Positions 8,836 through 17,719 of a DNA stretch of 64,000 bases are shown here, in pieces. The notes below the pieces were generated by a model that saw nothing but the letters and a program-made list of their open reading frames with translations, did no database searches and had not been told where the DNA came from. Source of the DNA: Candidatus Protochlamydia amoebophila UWE25 (lineage in GTDB: Bacteria > Chlamydiota > Chlamydiia > Chlamydiales > Parachlamydiaceae); contig NC_005861.2 of assembly GCF_000011565.2 (NCBI RefSeq), forward strand, positions 682,001 through 746,000, given 5' to 3'. The stretch's first letter is position 1; the number at the start of each line of letters is the position of its first letter. The position numbers and the translations under genes were made by a program.

Positions 8836-10428
8836 ATGCATTTGATTTATAATCGTAGTCCAGTAGCTTCTTTTGTTTTAAAAGGGATTTCTTATCAACA
8901 AAAATCCTTCAAAAATAATCCACAGGGCAATTGTTTTTATAAAATAGGTCTACATGGATTAAGAACAACTTTTGCTTTAGCAAAACTTGTTGCAGTTGTC
9001 GCACTCCCTCTTTTTTTAATTTTAGATGGAATATTTATTATTAGCCGTAGACTAGGTGTGCATGCTATTCACTTACATTTTAGCGACTGTCATTACTTAT
9101 TTGAATCTGACATATTTGATACTTATTTTTCCCAACTTAAGCAATTTGTAAAGGAACAAATCGATTGCATTCCTGACATACAAAATTACGCAGAATTAGA
9201 ACCCCATACTGTTTCATCATTCGCTAAAAAAACTTTAAAATTGGTAAATTTAATTTTAAATGCTCCTCCATTAAAAACAGAAAATGATAAACGTCAATTT
9301 CATCAGACAATGTTGATGCATCTCAGAGATTTAATGAAAGAAAGAAAAATTTTAACTTCACAAGAAATTCTAAATGACCCTAGTTTTCAATGGATAGACC
9401 AATTATGCGAATGGCTTTATACAGGCCCTAAACTGCTTCCAGAAATGATTTGTTTCGTTGAACAAGAACTAGATAATTTTTCAAACGCAAAGTTGTTGTC
9501 TGCAAAGACTGCGGAATTGCCTAACGTTATTGATTTATTTCATAAAGATCTGAGTAATCATCCAAGATATACGGGGGTAGAGGAGTCATTGCGTCTTTAT
9601 GATCCCCATTATTTAGGCGACATCCCTTCCGTTTTATATCATTATTCTATCGAAAAAAATGGAATTCCTAAAAAAATAAAAATGATTCGTACGCCTACTG
9701 TTACAAAAGATTGTAAACGTGATTTATCAGGAGTCTTAGTTAAAGCAAAAGTTGTTAAAGAATTTATTGGTTTTCTGGAGAGTTATCAAAGGCAAGAAAA
9801 AAAGCATATTTACTTTAATCTCATGCAGAGAAAGGGTTCAGAAGGGATTAGATCTCAAGCTATTGAAGAATTAGAACAGAAATATCCCAATCATCTATAC
9901 GTTATCACATTGTCTAAAGATTCGGACTTTTATTGGCAAAGTAAAAAATTTAGACTAATCTCAAATGCGACACAATTTAAAGAACAGTTTATGATTGAAA
10001 TGTTCGAGGGGAAAAATTATTTTTGGTCTTGGGCATTAAAATTAGATTGGAAACACGATTGTCGGCAAATTTTAGATCATGTGCATCAACTTTATTTTTC
10101 TAACCAAGTGGAACTTTCGCATCAGGAACGTCTAGATTTTATTGAACTTGCTTATATGGAAATTATTGAAGCAATTTGCTTGAGATTTTACCCTGATAGC
10201 GTTAACGAAGCTTGCAAAAGCTGCGTGGATAGAGGAGCAGCGGCTTTAGCTCTGCAGTATTTAAAAAAAACAGTTTTAAAAAAACAGGCTATAAGCGAAT
10301 CTCAGAGAAAAAAAATCATGTCAATCGTATTAGCACCGGCCATTTTAGCTATGAATCGGGTGATGCAGCATCAACGTGCCTCTCGTTTGCAAACGGCATG
10401 TCAAAGATTTTTATTAAATAGCATATAA
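8836..10428 (+). CDS. Hypothetical protein with hydrophobic anchor and a CX5R (CKSCVDRG) phosphatase-like motif
   Basis: The product is 530 aa. Residues about 44-70 are strongly hydrophobic (a paired segment ending in two Arg). The remainder is a large soluble, mostly helical domain. At 460-467 it has CKSCVDRG, which fits the CX5R P-loop of Cys-dependent phosphatases and closely resembles the CKSGKDRTG signature of the SopB/IpgD and SidF/SidP inositol-lipid phosphatase effectors. The Asp before Arg is kept. No other part is recognisable by eye, so the assignment rests on one motif and position. ATG 8836 follows a GAAGGA ribosome site. It is 24 bp upstream of the alpha/beta hydrolase gene, so the two are probably co-transcribed. 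Confidence 0.6.
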   Translation: MHLIYNRSPVASFVLKGISYQQKSFKNNPQGNCFYKIGLHGLRTTFALAKLVAVVALPLFLILDGIFIISRRLGVHAIHLHFSDCHYLFESDIFDTYFSQLKQFVKEQIDCIPDIQNYAELEPHTVSSFAKKTLKLVNLILNAPPLKTENDKRQFHQTMLMHLRDLMKERKILTSQEILNDPSFQWIDQLCEWLYTGPKLLPEMICFVEQELDNFSNAKLLSAKTAELPNVIDLFHKDLSNHPRYTGVEESLRLYDPHYLGDIPSVLYHYSIEKNGIPKKIKMIRTPTVTKDCKRDLSGVLVKAKVVKEFIGFLESYQRQEKKHIYFNLMQRKGSEGIRSQAIEELEQKYPNHLYVITLSKDSDFYWQSKKFRLISNATQFKEQFMIEMFEGKNYFWSWALKLDWKHDCRQILDHVHQLYFSNQVELSHQERLDFIELAYMEIIEAICLRFYPDSVNEACKSCVDRGAAALALQYLKKTVLKKQAISESQRKKIMSIVLAPAILAMNRVMQHQRASRLQTACQRFLLNSI

Positions 10429-10452
10429 CCTAATAAACGGTATCATTAAAAA

Positions 10453-11676
10453 ATGTTAAATCCTGTTTTCGTTTCAAGGAGTTATTTCTGTTTAGATAAA
10501 ACATTTTCAGGAAAAACTGGACTGGGATATTTAGGACGAACAATAATTTGGATTAAAGATAAATTAAAATCTGTAGCAATTGATGCATTGGCCTATGCCT
10601 TATTTTTTGTAGCGGCGCGGACAGTAATCTTTTCTTCTACGCACTCATTTAAAAAAAAATGTAGCGCCGCTAGAGTTGAAAATTCACGGCTAATTTTGCA
10701 ATCCTTAGGTGGGAAAGAGTTAAGTTTAAAAATGCCAGATGGGCATCAAATTTCTGCCATGTATTTGAACAGTAGTGCCTGTTTGGAGGTTTTAATTAAT
10801 AAAGGAGCTCAAAAAGATAACCTTCAATTAACGCAAGAGCAAGTTCAAGAAATTCTTTGGATTCCACAAGATAAGCAAGATCTTCTTCATTTGGTTGATA
10901 GATTAGGTTTAACCCTTAAACAACATAATGGAAGAGATTATGTAGCTTTAGGCATTCCTAAAAATAGTTCTCAGATAGATTCCACACATGTTATAAGCGA
11001 ATTAAATAAGGCAAATGCTGGGACAGTCATTTATGCTCCTGGAAGCGGCCATATATTTGAATTCAGACGAAAAACCATAGGTACTTTCTTAGTTGGATAC
11101 GGTATGAACATGCTTGTATTCAATTATTCACAAACAGGTCGAAGTGAAGGAAAAATTTCTGAACAAGCAACTTATGAAAATGTAGAAGCAGCTTATGAAT
11201 ATTTGAAAAAAGTTAAAAAGTTAAGTAATCATAAAATTTTAGGTTATGGCCATTGCATGGGAGCAGGCCCAATCTTACATCTTGCTTCTAAACATTCTAT
11301 TTCTACCTTGGTTGATCGTGCGCCGATAAATATGGGAACATTTGCACAATTAAGGCTCATTACTTTGTGTAAGCTCCCTCCTTTCCTCTATTTTTTAACT
11401 GATTGGGTCAAACCTGTGATGGAAAATTGTTTTCGTTATGCAAACGATGAAAGAATTGCTCATGTAAAAGGATGTTTAGCGCTAATAGAAGCAACGCATG
11501 ATGCCATGATTCCCGCAGAATATATACAGAACCTTTTTGATTTAGCAAAATCAGCTAAGTCAAAAGTAAAATTAACTTTAGAATCTGATCATGATGCTGA
11601 TTTATGTGGAAATGATGAGCTGTTAAGATTAGATTTAGGAAAATTTTTAACAGAAGCCCAGATTATTGGTTATTAA
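10453..11676 (+). CDS. Alpha/beta hydrolase, CHLPS/DUF818-like, with predicted Cys nucleophile
   Basis: The product is 407 aa. The N-terminal 60 residues contain a hydrophobic stretch (about 44-60). The hydrolase fold covers about 165-400. The oxyanion-side strand VIYAPGSGH (192-200) is followed by the nucleophile elbow GYGHCMGAG, where Cys268 occupies the usual Ser position. An acid candidate is Asp350 (EATHDAMIP) and the His candidate is His380 (ESDHDADL). The layout resembles the chlamydial CHLPS 43-kDa (DUF818) hydrolases, which have no known substrate; that link is from memory. The start is ATG 10453, 24 bp after the preceding gene, with only a weak ribosome site, so translation may be coupled. 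Confidence 0.7.
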   Translation: MLNPVFVSRSYFCLDKTFSGKTGLGYLGRTIIWIKDKLKSVAIDALAYALFFVAARTVIFSSTHSFKKKCSAARVENSRLILQSLGGKELSLKMPDGHQISAMYLNSSACLEVLINKGAQKDNLQLTQEQVQEILWIPQDKQDLLHLVDRLGLTLKQHNGRDYVALGIPKNSSQIDSTHVISELNKANAGTVIYAPGSGHIFEFRRKTIGTFLVGYGMNMLVFNYSQTGRSEGKISEQATYENVEAAYEYLKKVKKLSNHKILGYGHCMGAGPILHLASKHSISTLVDRAPINMGTFAQLRLITLCKLPPFLYFLTDWVKPVMENCFRYANDERIAHVKGCLALIEATHDAMIPAEYIQNLFDLAKSAKSKVKLTLESDHDADLCGNDELLRLDLGKFLTEAQIIGY

Positions 11677-11828
11677 TAAGTTGAAGCCTTGTAAATAACT
11701 AGTAAAAATCATTGAAACAGCAACAGCTCTTGTAGCTTACAAAGCTATAGCATAAACTTTCCAAATAAATAAATCCGAAGTTTTGTTTAAAAAACTTTGC
11801 TTTGTTTCAAATATTTTCAGAGAGTTTA

Positions 11829-12401
11829 ATGAATCCGAAAAAAAGGTGAATTTGTCACAGGGGCTTCTTCAGGAATAGGGGAAGCAATCTTTAAAAAGCT
11901 GATTAATCGAGGATAATTAGTGATAGGTATTGCTCGATCATCTAAAAAGCTTGATCGTTTAAAAAACGATTTAAATGATTCGTTCATTCTTATCATTTGA
12001 GATGTATTTTTAAAAGAGCAATACAAAAATCTTCTAAGAAAATTTGGAACATGAATCTCTGCCACTTGTTATTTTTTCTCATGCTGGGATAGCTGCTGTA
12101 AAAAAATTTCGATCAATTTAATCTCAGACATCATAAAACTTTTATGTAAGTCAACTATTTTGGTGTTTTTGCATGGATAGAGTGCTGGAAAAAGTTATGT
12201 TAACAAAATGGAGGATGCAATTTTGTTGTCACCAGTTCAATTAACGCTTATCCGGTACTTGTTAAAACAGCTGGATTAAAAGGAGTTTGCCATTTACGTA
12301 GAGTGCAGAAGAAATGGGAAAACACATGGTTGATTTTGCACTTAGTTGTCAACCAACTTCTGAGCTTTTTTTCTTTTATAAATCAGAGTAAAGAAGCTTA
12401 A
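11829..12401 (+). pseudogene. Short-chain dehydrogenase/reductase, pseudogene
   Basis: From ATG 11829, a frameshift after six codons leads into FVTGASSGIGEAIFKKLINRG, an unmistakable SDR nucleotide-binding motif (TGxxxGIG). The frame then meets TAA, TGA and TGA within about 120 bp. Later pieces in other frames preserve SDR-like stretches (VIFSHAGIAAVKKF, NYFGVFAWIE, FVVTSSINAYPVLVKTAGLKGV) with a Ser-Tyr-Lys-like region. The debris ends at TAA 12399-12401. At least five disruptions make this a dead gene. The apparent minus-strand frame over it is a shadow. Confidence 0.75.
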
Positions 12402-12410
12402 TTTAAGAAA

Positions 12411-12719
12411 TTAGCGAGAAATAAAGCCGCTATAGTATAGCCATTTTTCTTTAATTTTCTTAAAACAGCTTTTTTCTTGAAAAGAAGCATCTAAACCCTT
12501 TTGTTGAAGATGAGCAATAAAAGTAACCGTTGCTTCTTCTTTTTCATCTAAAAAGTCTAAAATCTCAAGTTTTCGAAATTTTGTGTGATGGCAAAACAAT
12601 AGAATTTCTTTAGCCCATAAGTGTTTGTCTATTCGAAAATGGGGAAGTTGAGGATGGGTCGTTTGAATAATATAATCGGCAAGATGGTTGGCGTAAGCTG
12701 CATAGCGAGAGCGCATCAA
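12411..12719 (-). CDS. YchJ-like (UPF0225) NTF2-fold domain protein, lacking the SEC-C zinc motif
   Basis: The product is about 101 aa. The sequence MRSRYAAYANHLADYIIQTTHP followed by a central TKFRKLEILDFLDEKEEATVTFIAH and a closing ExSCFKKIKEKWLYYSG is the central domain of YchJ/UPF0225 proteins. Family members normally start with a CPCGS zinc-binding SEC-C motif about 30 residues earlier, and many end with another. Both are absent here. ATG 12716 (after a TTG at 12719) lies right against a strong hairpin shared with the end of the def gene, leaving little room for a ribosome site. The gene may therefore be a truncated survivor. Function of the family is unknown. Confidence 0.65.
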   Translation of the reverse strand: MMRSRYAAYANHLADYIIQTTHPQLPHFRIDKHLWAKEILLFCHHTKFRKLEILDFLDEKEEATVTFIAHLQQKGLDASFQEKSCFKKIKEKWLYYSGFISR

Positions 12720-12744
12720 AATTAGCGCATTTTGCGCTAATTTT
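12718..12744 (-). terminator. Perfect 12-bp-stem hairpin between def and the YchJ-like gene
   Basis: Arms AAAATTAGCGCA and TGCGCTAATTTT are separated by a 3-nt loop. The GC core flanked by A and T runs makes it a bidirectional intrinsic terminator. It would end transcription from def, and it sits directly against the start of the YchJ-like frame. Confidence 0.75.
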
Positions 12745-12812
12745 CCTTTATGTAAAATTTTTCAACAGCTTTCATATAAATTTCCACTACAGCAAAGATA
12801 TAAGCACTCCAT

Positions 12813-13340
12813 TTAGTATTTCTCCGATTGGATAGAGGTGCTAAAAAGTTGTTCTAAAGATTTTCGCTCTTCCAGACTATAATAATCAATAATCAGGATT
12901 CCATTAAGATGATCATATTCATGCATAAAGTTAGTGGCTTGAAGTCCTGTGAAAATTTCTTCGAATAAATTACCTTCTAAATCAACAGCTTGAACCGTAA
13001 TTTTAGCAGGCCTTGTCACATTCATATGGAGATTGGGGATGGACAAGCATCCCTCTGAAAAGGTTTGCGTTTCTTCACTCATGCTAAGAATTTGAGGGTT
13101 AATAAACACACGATCTTTCCCTGATTCCCATAAACCATTTTTGTTTTTAACTGGAACACATGTTACAAATAATGAAATTGAGTGATGAACTTGAGGGGCT
13201 GCTAAGCCAATCCCTTTCATCGTGTGCATTGTTTCCACCATATCATAGATTAATTGTTTCAATGCATCATCGATATGATTCACACGTTCAGTTTTTTTCC
13301 TTAAAATGGGATCATTATAATAAGCTAAAGATAATTCCAT
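12813..13340 (-). CDS. def: Peptide deformylase
   Basis: The product is 175 aa and removes the N-formyl group from nascent proteins in the cytoplasm, using a bound metal. All three family motifs are intact: GIGLAAPQ (43-50), EGCLS (96-100, Cys metal ligand) and HEYDH (140-144, two His ligands and the catalytic Glu). Length is normal for the family. ATG 13340 gives the standard short N-terminus before the LxxxxDPxLR-like segment (YYNDPILRKK). The gene is divergent from the thioesterase gene at 13432 and ends before a strong hairpin terminator. Confidence 0.97.
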   Translation of the reverse strand: MELSLAYYNDPILRKKTERVNHIDDALKQLIYDMVETMHTMKGIGLAAPQVHHSISLFVTCVPVKNKNGLWESGKDRVFINPQILSMSEETQTFSEGCLSIPNLHMNVTRPAKITVQAVDLEGNLFEEIFTGLQATNFMHEYDHLNGILIIDYYSLEERKSLEQLFSTSIQSEKY

Positions 13341-13431
13341 AATAATTAAATTTTGGTTAATACAAATTCAATTTTAACAAAAGTGGGTTAAAATTACTAA
13401 ATTTTATTTACTTTGAACAAAAGAGTTTTTC

Positions 13432-13890
13432 ATGATTTTACCTAAAGATGAATTAGAAATGTATCTTTGGAAACACATTCCTATTTCTAAAGCAATGGGG
13501 GTTACTGTGAAGGAAGCTTCCAAATTAAAAATTACATTAGAAGCTCCTTTATTAAATAACCTAAATCACAAGAAAACGGTTTTCGGGGGAAGTTTGCACG
13601 CCGTGGCTACTTTGTCATGTTGGAGTTTATTACACCTAAATATAGCTGATATTTATGTACAACCAGTCCAAATCGTGATTGCAAAAAGTGAAGTAAATTA
13701 TCTGTTACCTGTTTCAACTAAGTTTGAGGCGGAATGTGAAATGCCAGATTTAACAAAATGGGAAAGATTTTTAAAAACATTTCAAAGAATGGGAAAAGCT
13801 CGCCTAAGCTTATCAGCGAAAATTATGAAAGGAGAGAAGACTTATGTCGATTATTTAGGAGTTTTTGTAGCCTTAATGGACAAGCAGTAA
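13432..13890 (+). CDS. YiiD C-terminal domain-like hot-dog thioesterase
   Basis: The product is 152 aa. The sequence matches the YiiD_C/thioesterase-like hot-dog group: an amphipathic start (LEMYLWKHIPISKAMGV), the core helix N-terminus KKTVFGGSLHAVATLSCW, and the strand IVIAKSEVNYLLPV. In YiiD of E. coli this domain is fused to an acetyltransferase; here it stands alone. The likely role is hydrolysis of an acyl-CoA or acyl-carrier thioester in the cytoplasm; substrate unknown. ATG 13432 follows about 90 bp of intergenic DNA shared with the divergent def gene. Confidence 0.82.
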   Translation: MILPKDELEMYLWKHIPISKAMGVTVKEASKLKITLEAPLLNNLNHKKTVFGGSLHAVATLSCWSLLHLNIADIYVQPVQIVIAKSEVNYLLPVSTKFEAECEMPDLTKWERFLKTFQRMGKARLSLSAKIMKGEKTYVDYLGVFVALMDKQ

Positions 13891-14478
13891 ATAGGACAAA
13901 AATTTTACCTATTTAAATAACTTTTATTCCTGAAGATGATAAACAAATTATTTTGTTTGTAAATTCGGCACAAATGAGGATTAGAAAAACAAATCCTATA
14001 TTAAAAGTTTATTCGAAGTTTTCCATGTTCTTTGCTCTGCATATAAAGATGAAGTCGATATAGATTTTCTTACATGTTTTAATTTTTAAATTTAATATGC
14101 TAATTGAGGGATCCCCATTGACATTGAACTATGCTTTGCAAAATCAAACCGTTAACTATTTGCTGCTTTTTGGTAATAGTCTAAAGCAAAAATTTTTTCC
14201 TTAGGTGTAAAATGAATCGAGATGGTCACCCCAGATGTTGTAGGAAAGTGTTTAATAAAATCATAAATTGCTCTTAAAGAAATCGCAGCAGCATTTTTTA
14301 GAGAAACAAAAAAATTCCTGTACTGATTGAAGGAAAAGCAATGCTAGAAATATTTTTTAAATATTTTTATTTAAAATATTGTTTAATACCTCTAAATATA
14401 TTATGCATAAAATTTTTGATTGAAAGGTCCCATTTTGAGCTATCAGAGTATCAACTGAATTAACGATAGGAAGGTTTT
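13891..14478. other. Intergenic region of about 590 bp with a macro-domain remnant
   Basis: The only protein-like signal is the minus-strand scrap at 14152-14345. The rest is AT-rich with no gene, and ends with the AGGAAGG ribosome site of the aldo/keto reductase. Confidence 0.6.
14152..14345 (-). pseudogene. C-terminal remnant of a macro-domain (ADP-ribose-binding) protein
   Basis: On the minus strand, SIAFPSISTGIF is followed, after a one-base frameshift at about 14300, by NAAAISLRAIYDFIKHFP, VTISIHFTPKEKIFALDYYQ and a TAA at 14152-14154. FPSISTGI followed by AAxIAL is the diagnostic second half of macro domains of the O-acetyl-ADP-ribose deacetylase type. The N-terminal half with the NAANS motif is gone, so only a fossil of an ADP-ribose hydrolase gene remains. 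Confidence 0.72.
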
Positions 14479-15510
14479 ATGGAATATAGACAGCTTGGGC
14501 GTTCGGGTTTGAAAGTCCCCGCCTTAAGTTTTGGAACTGCAACTTTTGGAGGGACTAACGAATTTTTTAAGAAGTGGGGAGATACAGATGTTCAAGAAGC
14601 CACTCGTCTTATTAATTTATGTCTAGAGTCCGGGATTACCTTATTTGATACAGCCAATGTTTATTCTGCAGGAGCTTCAGAAGAAATTTTAGGTAAAGCA
14701 CTTAAAGGAAAGCGTGAACAAGTTTTAATTTCTACTAAAGCGACCTTTAAAGTTGGCGATAAAGCAAATGATTTAGGATCTTCACGTTATCACATTATTG
14801 AAGCCTGTGAAGCTAGTTTAAAAAGACTAGGAACAGATCATATTGATATTTATTTTATGCATGGTTTTGATGCTTTAACACCACCAGAAGAAACCTTAGG
14901 GGCATTAGACAATCTGATTCAAAGTGGGAAAGTTCGTTATATTGGATGTTCAAATTTTTCTGGTTGGCATTTAATGAAATCACTAGCAACTTCTGAAAAA
15001 TATGGTTTAGCTCGCTATGTTGTCTATCAAGGGTATTATTCTTTGATAGGAAGAGATTACGAAGAAGAATTGATGCCTCTTGGAATAGATCAAGGAGTAG
15101 GATTGATGGCTTGGAGCCCGCTTGGATGGGGACGGTTAACTGGGAAAATACGAAGAGGGAAAAAACCTGCTGAAGGACGTATAAATGAGGGTGGATCTGT
15201 TGGAGGTCCTCCAGTAGATGATGAATATTTATACAATGTCATTGATGCGATTGATCAAATAGCTAAAGAAACAGGAAAAACAATTCCACAAATTGCCTTA
15301 AATTGGATTTTACAAAGGCCCACTGTTGTTAATGTTGTTGTTGGAGCTCGTAATGAGGAACAGTTAAAACAAAATCTCGGTGTACTCAATTGGAGTCTAA
15401 CAAAAGAACAAATTGCCAAATTAGACGCGGCGAGTGAAAAGCAACCTGTTTACCCTTACTGGCATCAAAGAGATTTTAAAGAAAGAAATCCTCGACCAAT
15501 TCCTTCATAA
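14479..15510 (+). CDS. Aldo/keto reductase
   Basis: The product is 343 aa and predicted to reduce aldehydes or ketones with NADPH in the cytoplasm. It has the standard family start (YRQLGRSGLKVPALSFGT), the catalytic Asp and Tyr in LFDTANVYSAGASEEILG, the catalytic Lys in LISTKATF, and HIDIYFMHGFD with the catalytic His. The C-terminal cofactor region includes VVVGARNEEQLKQNL. The closest type is the YajO/AKR11-12-like group; substrate unknown. ATG 14479 follows an AGGAAGG ribosome site 7 bp upstream. A hairpin follows the stop. Confidence 0.94.
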   Translation: MEYRQLGRSGLKVPALSFGTATFGGTNEFFKKWGDTDVQEATRLINLCLESGITLFDTANVYSAGASEEILGKALKGKREQVLISTKATFKVGDKANDLGSSRYHIIEACEASLKRLGTDHIDIYFMHGFDALTPPEETLGALDNLIQSGKVRYIGCSNFSGWHLMKSLATSEKYGLARYVVYQGYYSLIGRDYEEELMPLGIDQGVGLMAWSPLGWGRLTGKIRRGKKPAEGRINEGGSVGGPPVDDEYLYNVIDAIDQIAKETGKTIPQIALNWILQRPTVVNVVVGARNEEQLKQNLGVLNWSLTKEQIAKLDAASEKQPVYPYWHQRDFKERNPRPIPS

Positions 15511-15560
15511 TTTTTAATTTTTAGAGTTAATAGTGAACTTAACTTTTTATGCCTACCCAC

Positions 15561-15583
15561 CCCTCGAGAAAAAATTTCGAGGG
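15561..15583 (+). terminator. Hairpin between convergent aldo/keto reductase and MFS genes
   Basis: Arms CCCTCGA and TCGAGGG surround a 9-nt A-rich loop. It lies between the stop codons of two convergent genes. There is no long T run, so it is a plausible but weak intrinsic terminator serving either strand. Confidence 0.55.
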
Positions 15584-15608
15584 ATGATTAGTAATTTACA
15601 AGAGTCAT

Positions 15609-16832
15609 TTAAGAACTTGGTAAAAGTTCTTTCTCTGTTTTAACTTGCTCAGACATGAATAAAATGACAAAGCCCAGGATACCTATAGTTAATCCAATCG
15701 GAATAACGGCAATTCCGTAGATTAATGCTTGTTCGTTATTTGAGCCACCAAATACATTAATTATACTACCTATGATTGCATGAAAAGTATATCCGAAGAT
15801 CATAATGATCATATTGGCCACTGCCGTTGTTAAACCTGCGGCTTGTTCAGAAACATATGTTGAGGCTTTATAAATAGCCAAAATTTGATAAGCGCAGCAA
15901 ATGCCTACAATAATAAAATTAAATCCCATCCAATTTGTATTTAAATGCCAAATAAGCAAGCTAGAAAAGCTGATTGTCATAATGATTCCAGCCCCAATAA
16001 TAGTTGTTAAGTAATTGCCTGTTTTCTCGGCAATTAAACTTAAAATTGGAGCTCCAAAACACATGCCTATAAAAATCATGGAAGGTAAACTGGCAGCTAA
16101 AGTTCCGTCAAATTGATAAACTTCTTTTAAAAATGAGCGTCCCCAGACATCGGCAAAACCCTCAAGAGGTCCAACCATTAGACCTGCAAATAGACAACAC
16201 CAAATGACGCGTTTATTAAAAATAACATTTTTGATCTCGCTCATCATAGAGGTTGGTTGAGAACTTCTCACATTAGGAATCATCCAGTAAGTAATTCCCA
16301 TTAAAACAATACCGATTAAAGCAAATAATTGAACGACTGCGTGATATCCATATATTTCGCGCAAGTAACCGACAGGTCCTCCTCCATAAATTGCTCCTAA
16401 TAATCCTATCATCACAGAAATACTAAGCATACGAGGAAATTTTTCTTCGCTAAAGCTTAAACGAATAATTTTGAACAATCCAAGAATGGCTGCAGAAGAC
16501 CCCATTCCAATCAAAGCACGCCCAGCAATTGGATAAATCCAATGTGTCGCGAAAATAAGTGGAAGTAACCCAATAACTGTCAATAAGATACAAATGCTCA
16601 TGATCATTCTAGGTCCATAGCGATCTAATAATATTCCAAGAGGTAGATGCATCAGAGAGTAACCGATGTAATAGATACCTGAAAATTGACCGATTGTGGC
16701 TGCTCCAATTTGAAATTGTTGCATGATGTCATCGATTACAATGTTAGGCATCACTCTTAATAGATATTGATAGGCATAAAAGATCGAAGCGACTATCCAC
16801 ATGACCCAGGCAGCCAATCGAGAGGTAGGCAT
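15609..16832 (-). CDS. Major facilitator superfamily transporter
   Basis: The product is 407 aa with about 12 membrane helices. The MFS signature between helices 2 and 3 is present (GILLDRYGPRM), and helix 1 carries FYAYQYLLRVMPN. The N-terminal half resembles the Pht-like MFS permeases of intracellular bacteria, which import amino acids or nucleosides; the substrate here cannot be read from sequence. ATG 16832 has a strong AAAAAGGA ribosome site. It is transcribed alone, convergent with the aldo/keto reductase. Predicted location is the inner membrane. Confidence 0.9.
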   Translation of the reverse strand: MPTSRLAAWVMWIVASIFYAYQYLLRVMPNIVIDDIMQQFQIGAATIGQFSGIYYIGYSLMHLPLGILLDRYGPRMIMSICILLTVIGLLPLIFATHWIYPIAGRALIGMGSSAAILGLFKIIRLSFSEEKFPRMLSISVMIGLLGAIYGGGPVGYLREIYGYHAVVQLFALIGIVLMGITYWMIPNVRSSQPTSMMSEIKNVIFNKRVIWCCLFAGLMVGPLEGFADVWGRSFLKEVYQFDGTLAASLPSMIFIGMCFGAPILSLIAEKTGNYLTTIIGAGIIMTISFSSLLIWHLNTNWMGFNFIIVGICCAYQILAIYKASTYVSEQAAGLTTAVANMIIMIFGYTFHAIIGSIINVFGGSNNEQALIYGIAVIPIGLTIGILGFVILFMSEQVKTEKELLPSS

Positions 16833-17719
16833 ACATATTCCTTTTTAAGATAAAAATACTAAATTTGAGGTAAAATAACGAAACATTACAAGTGAAAACT
16901 GCTTCCTAAAAGCTTAGAAGAAAAAGGTAAAAAAAATAGGATGAAAAAATTTGAATGCATTTAGATTTGTAAGATAAGGATAAATTTTCATAATTTTTTA
17001 CTCTTTTTTATAAAGAAAAAAATTATATGAATATTTACAATATTTTAAAAGATTTTTCCTTCTATGTATTATATTCTGTTATATAGAATAAACTTTATAT
17101 TATTTTAAGAACTAATTTTTTTGTTTTTTTAAAAGAGATATTTTAAATTCGGTAGCCTTGCAAGAATAATTATAAAAAAATTAGTGAAAGAAAGATAAAA
17201 TTTATCTAAAATTGATTTCTTCATTTATTTCTAAGTTTGTTTTTGATTATGTTACTAAGAGTTTTATGACCCAATCAGAAGTTACATAAATTGTTCAAAT
17301 TTTCTAGCTTGCTGTTAGAGTGAATTGTTTTGACTCTATTAATAAAAATTCTTTATATTGTCGTGGGTTTTAATGTGGCAAAATTGATTACGAACGTTGC
17401 TAGCTTGAACTTTTAATAGCGGCATTTTTTATCGTTATGAGATTATTTAAAATAATAACATCAGTTATTTGCAATTTGAACAAGAGATGAGTTTTTTAAT
17501 GAATTGGTTACGTTTTTAAGTTTTATAATTTATAACATTTAACCATTTTTTTATTTATAAATCAGCGAAATCTTATGATTTTATCAGATGTGACTTGGTT
17601 GTTTTACCTTTTTGCATATTTCTCTTTTCAAAGATTGCTACTTAATCGCTCTTTACTCATTTTATATTCGAATACATAAAATAAGCATCTTTAAATTTTA
17701 TAACGGTTACCATTTTATC
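16833..17719. other. Intergenic region of about 890 bp
   Basis: Low-GC spacer between the MFS gene and the outer-membrane-like protein gene, which diverge here. From 17266 a single frame reads like protein with scattered stops (LAVRVNCFDSINKNSLYCRGF), possibly gene debris, but it is too weak to call. Confidence 0.5.

Noticed and set aside
11826-12065. Minus-strand 79-aa open frame
   Set aside because: It lies opposite the SDR pseudogene, whose plus-strand frame carries the real TGxxxGIG motif.
17266-17520. Possible decayed gene before the outer-membrane-like protein
   Set aside because: One frame has some protein character but several stops, no domain and no start; too weak to call.
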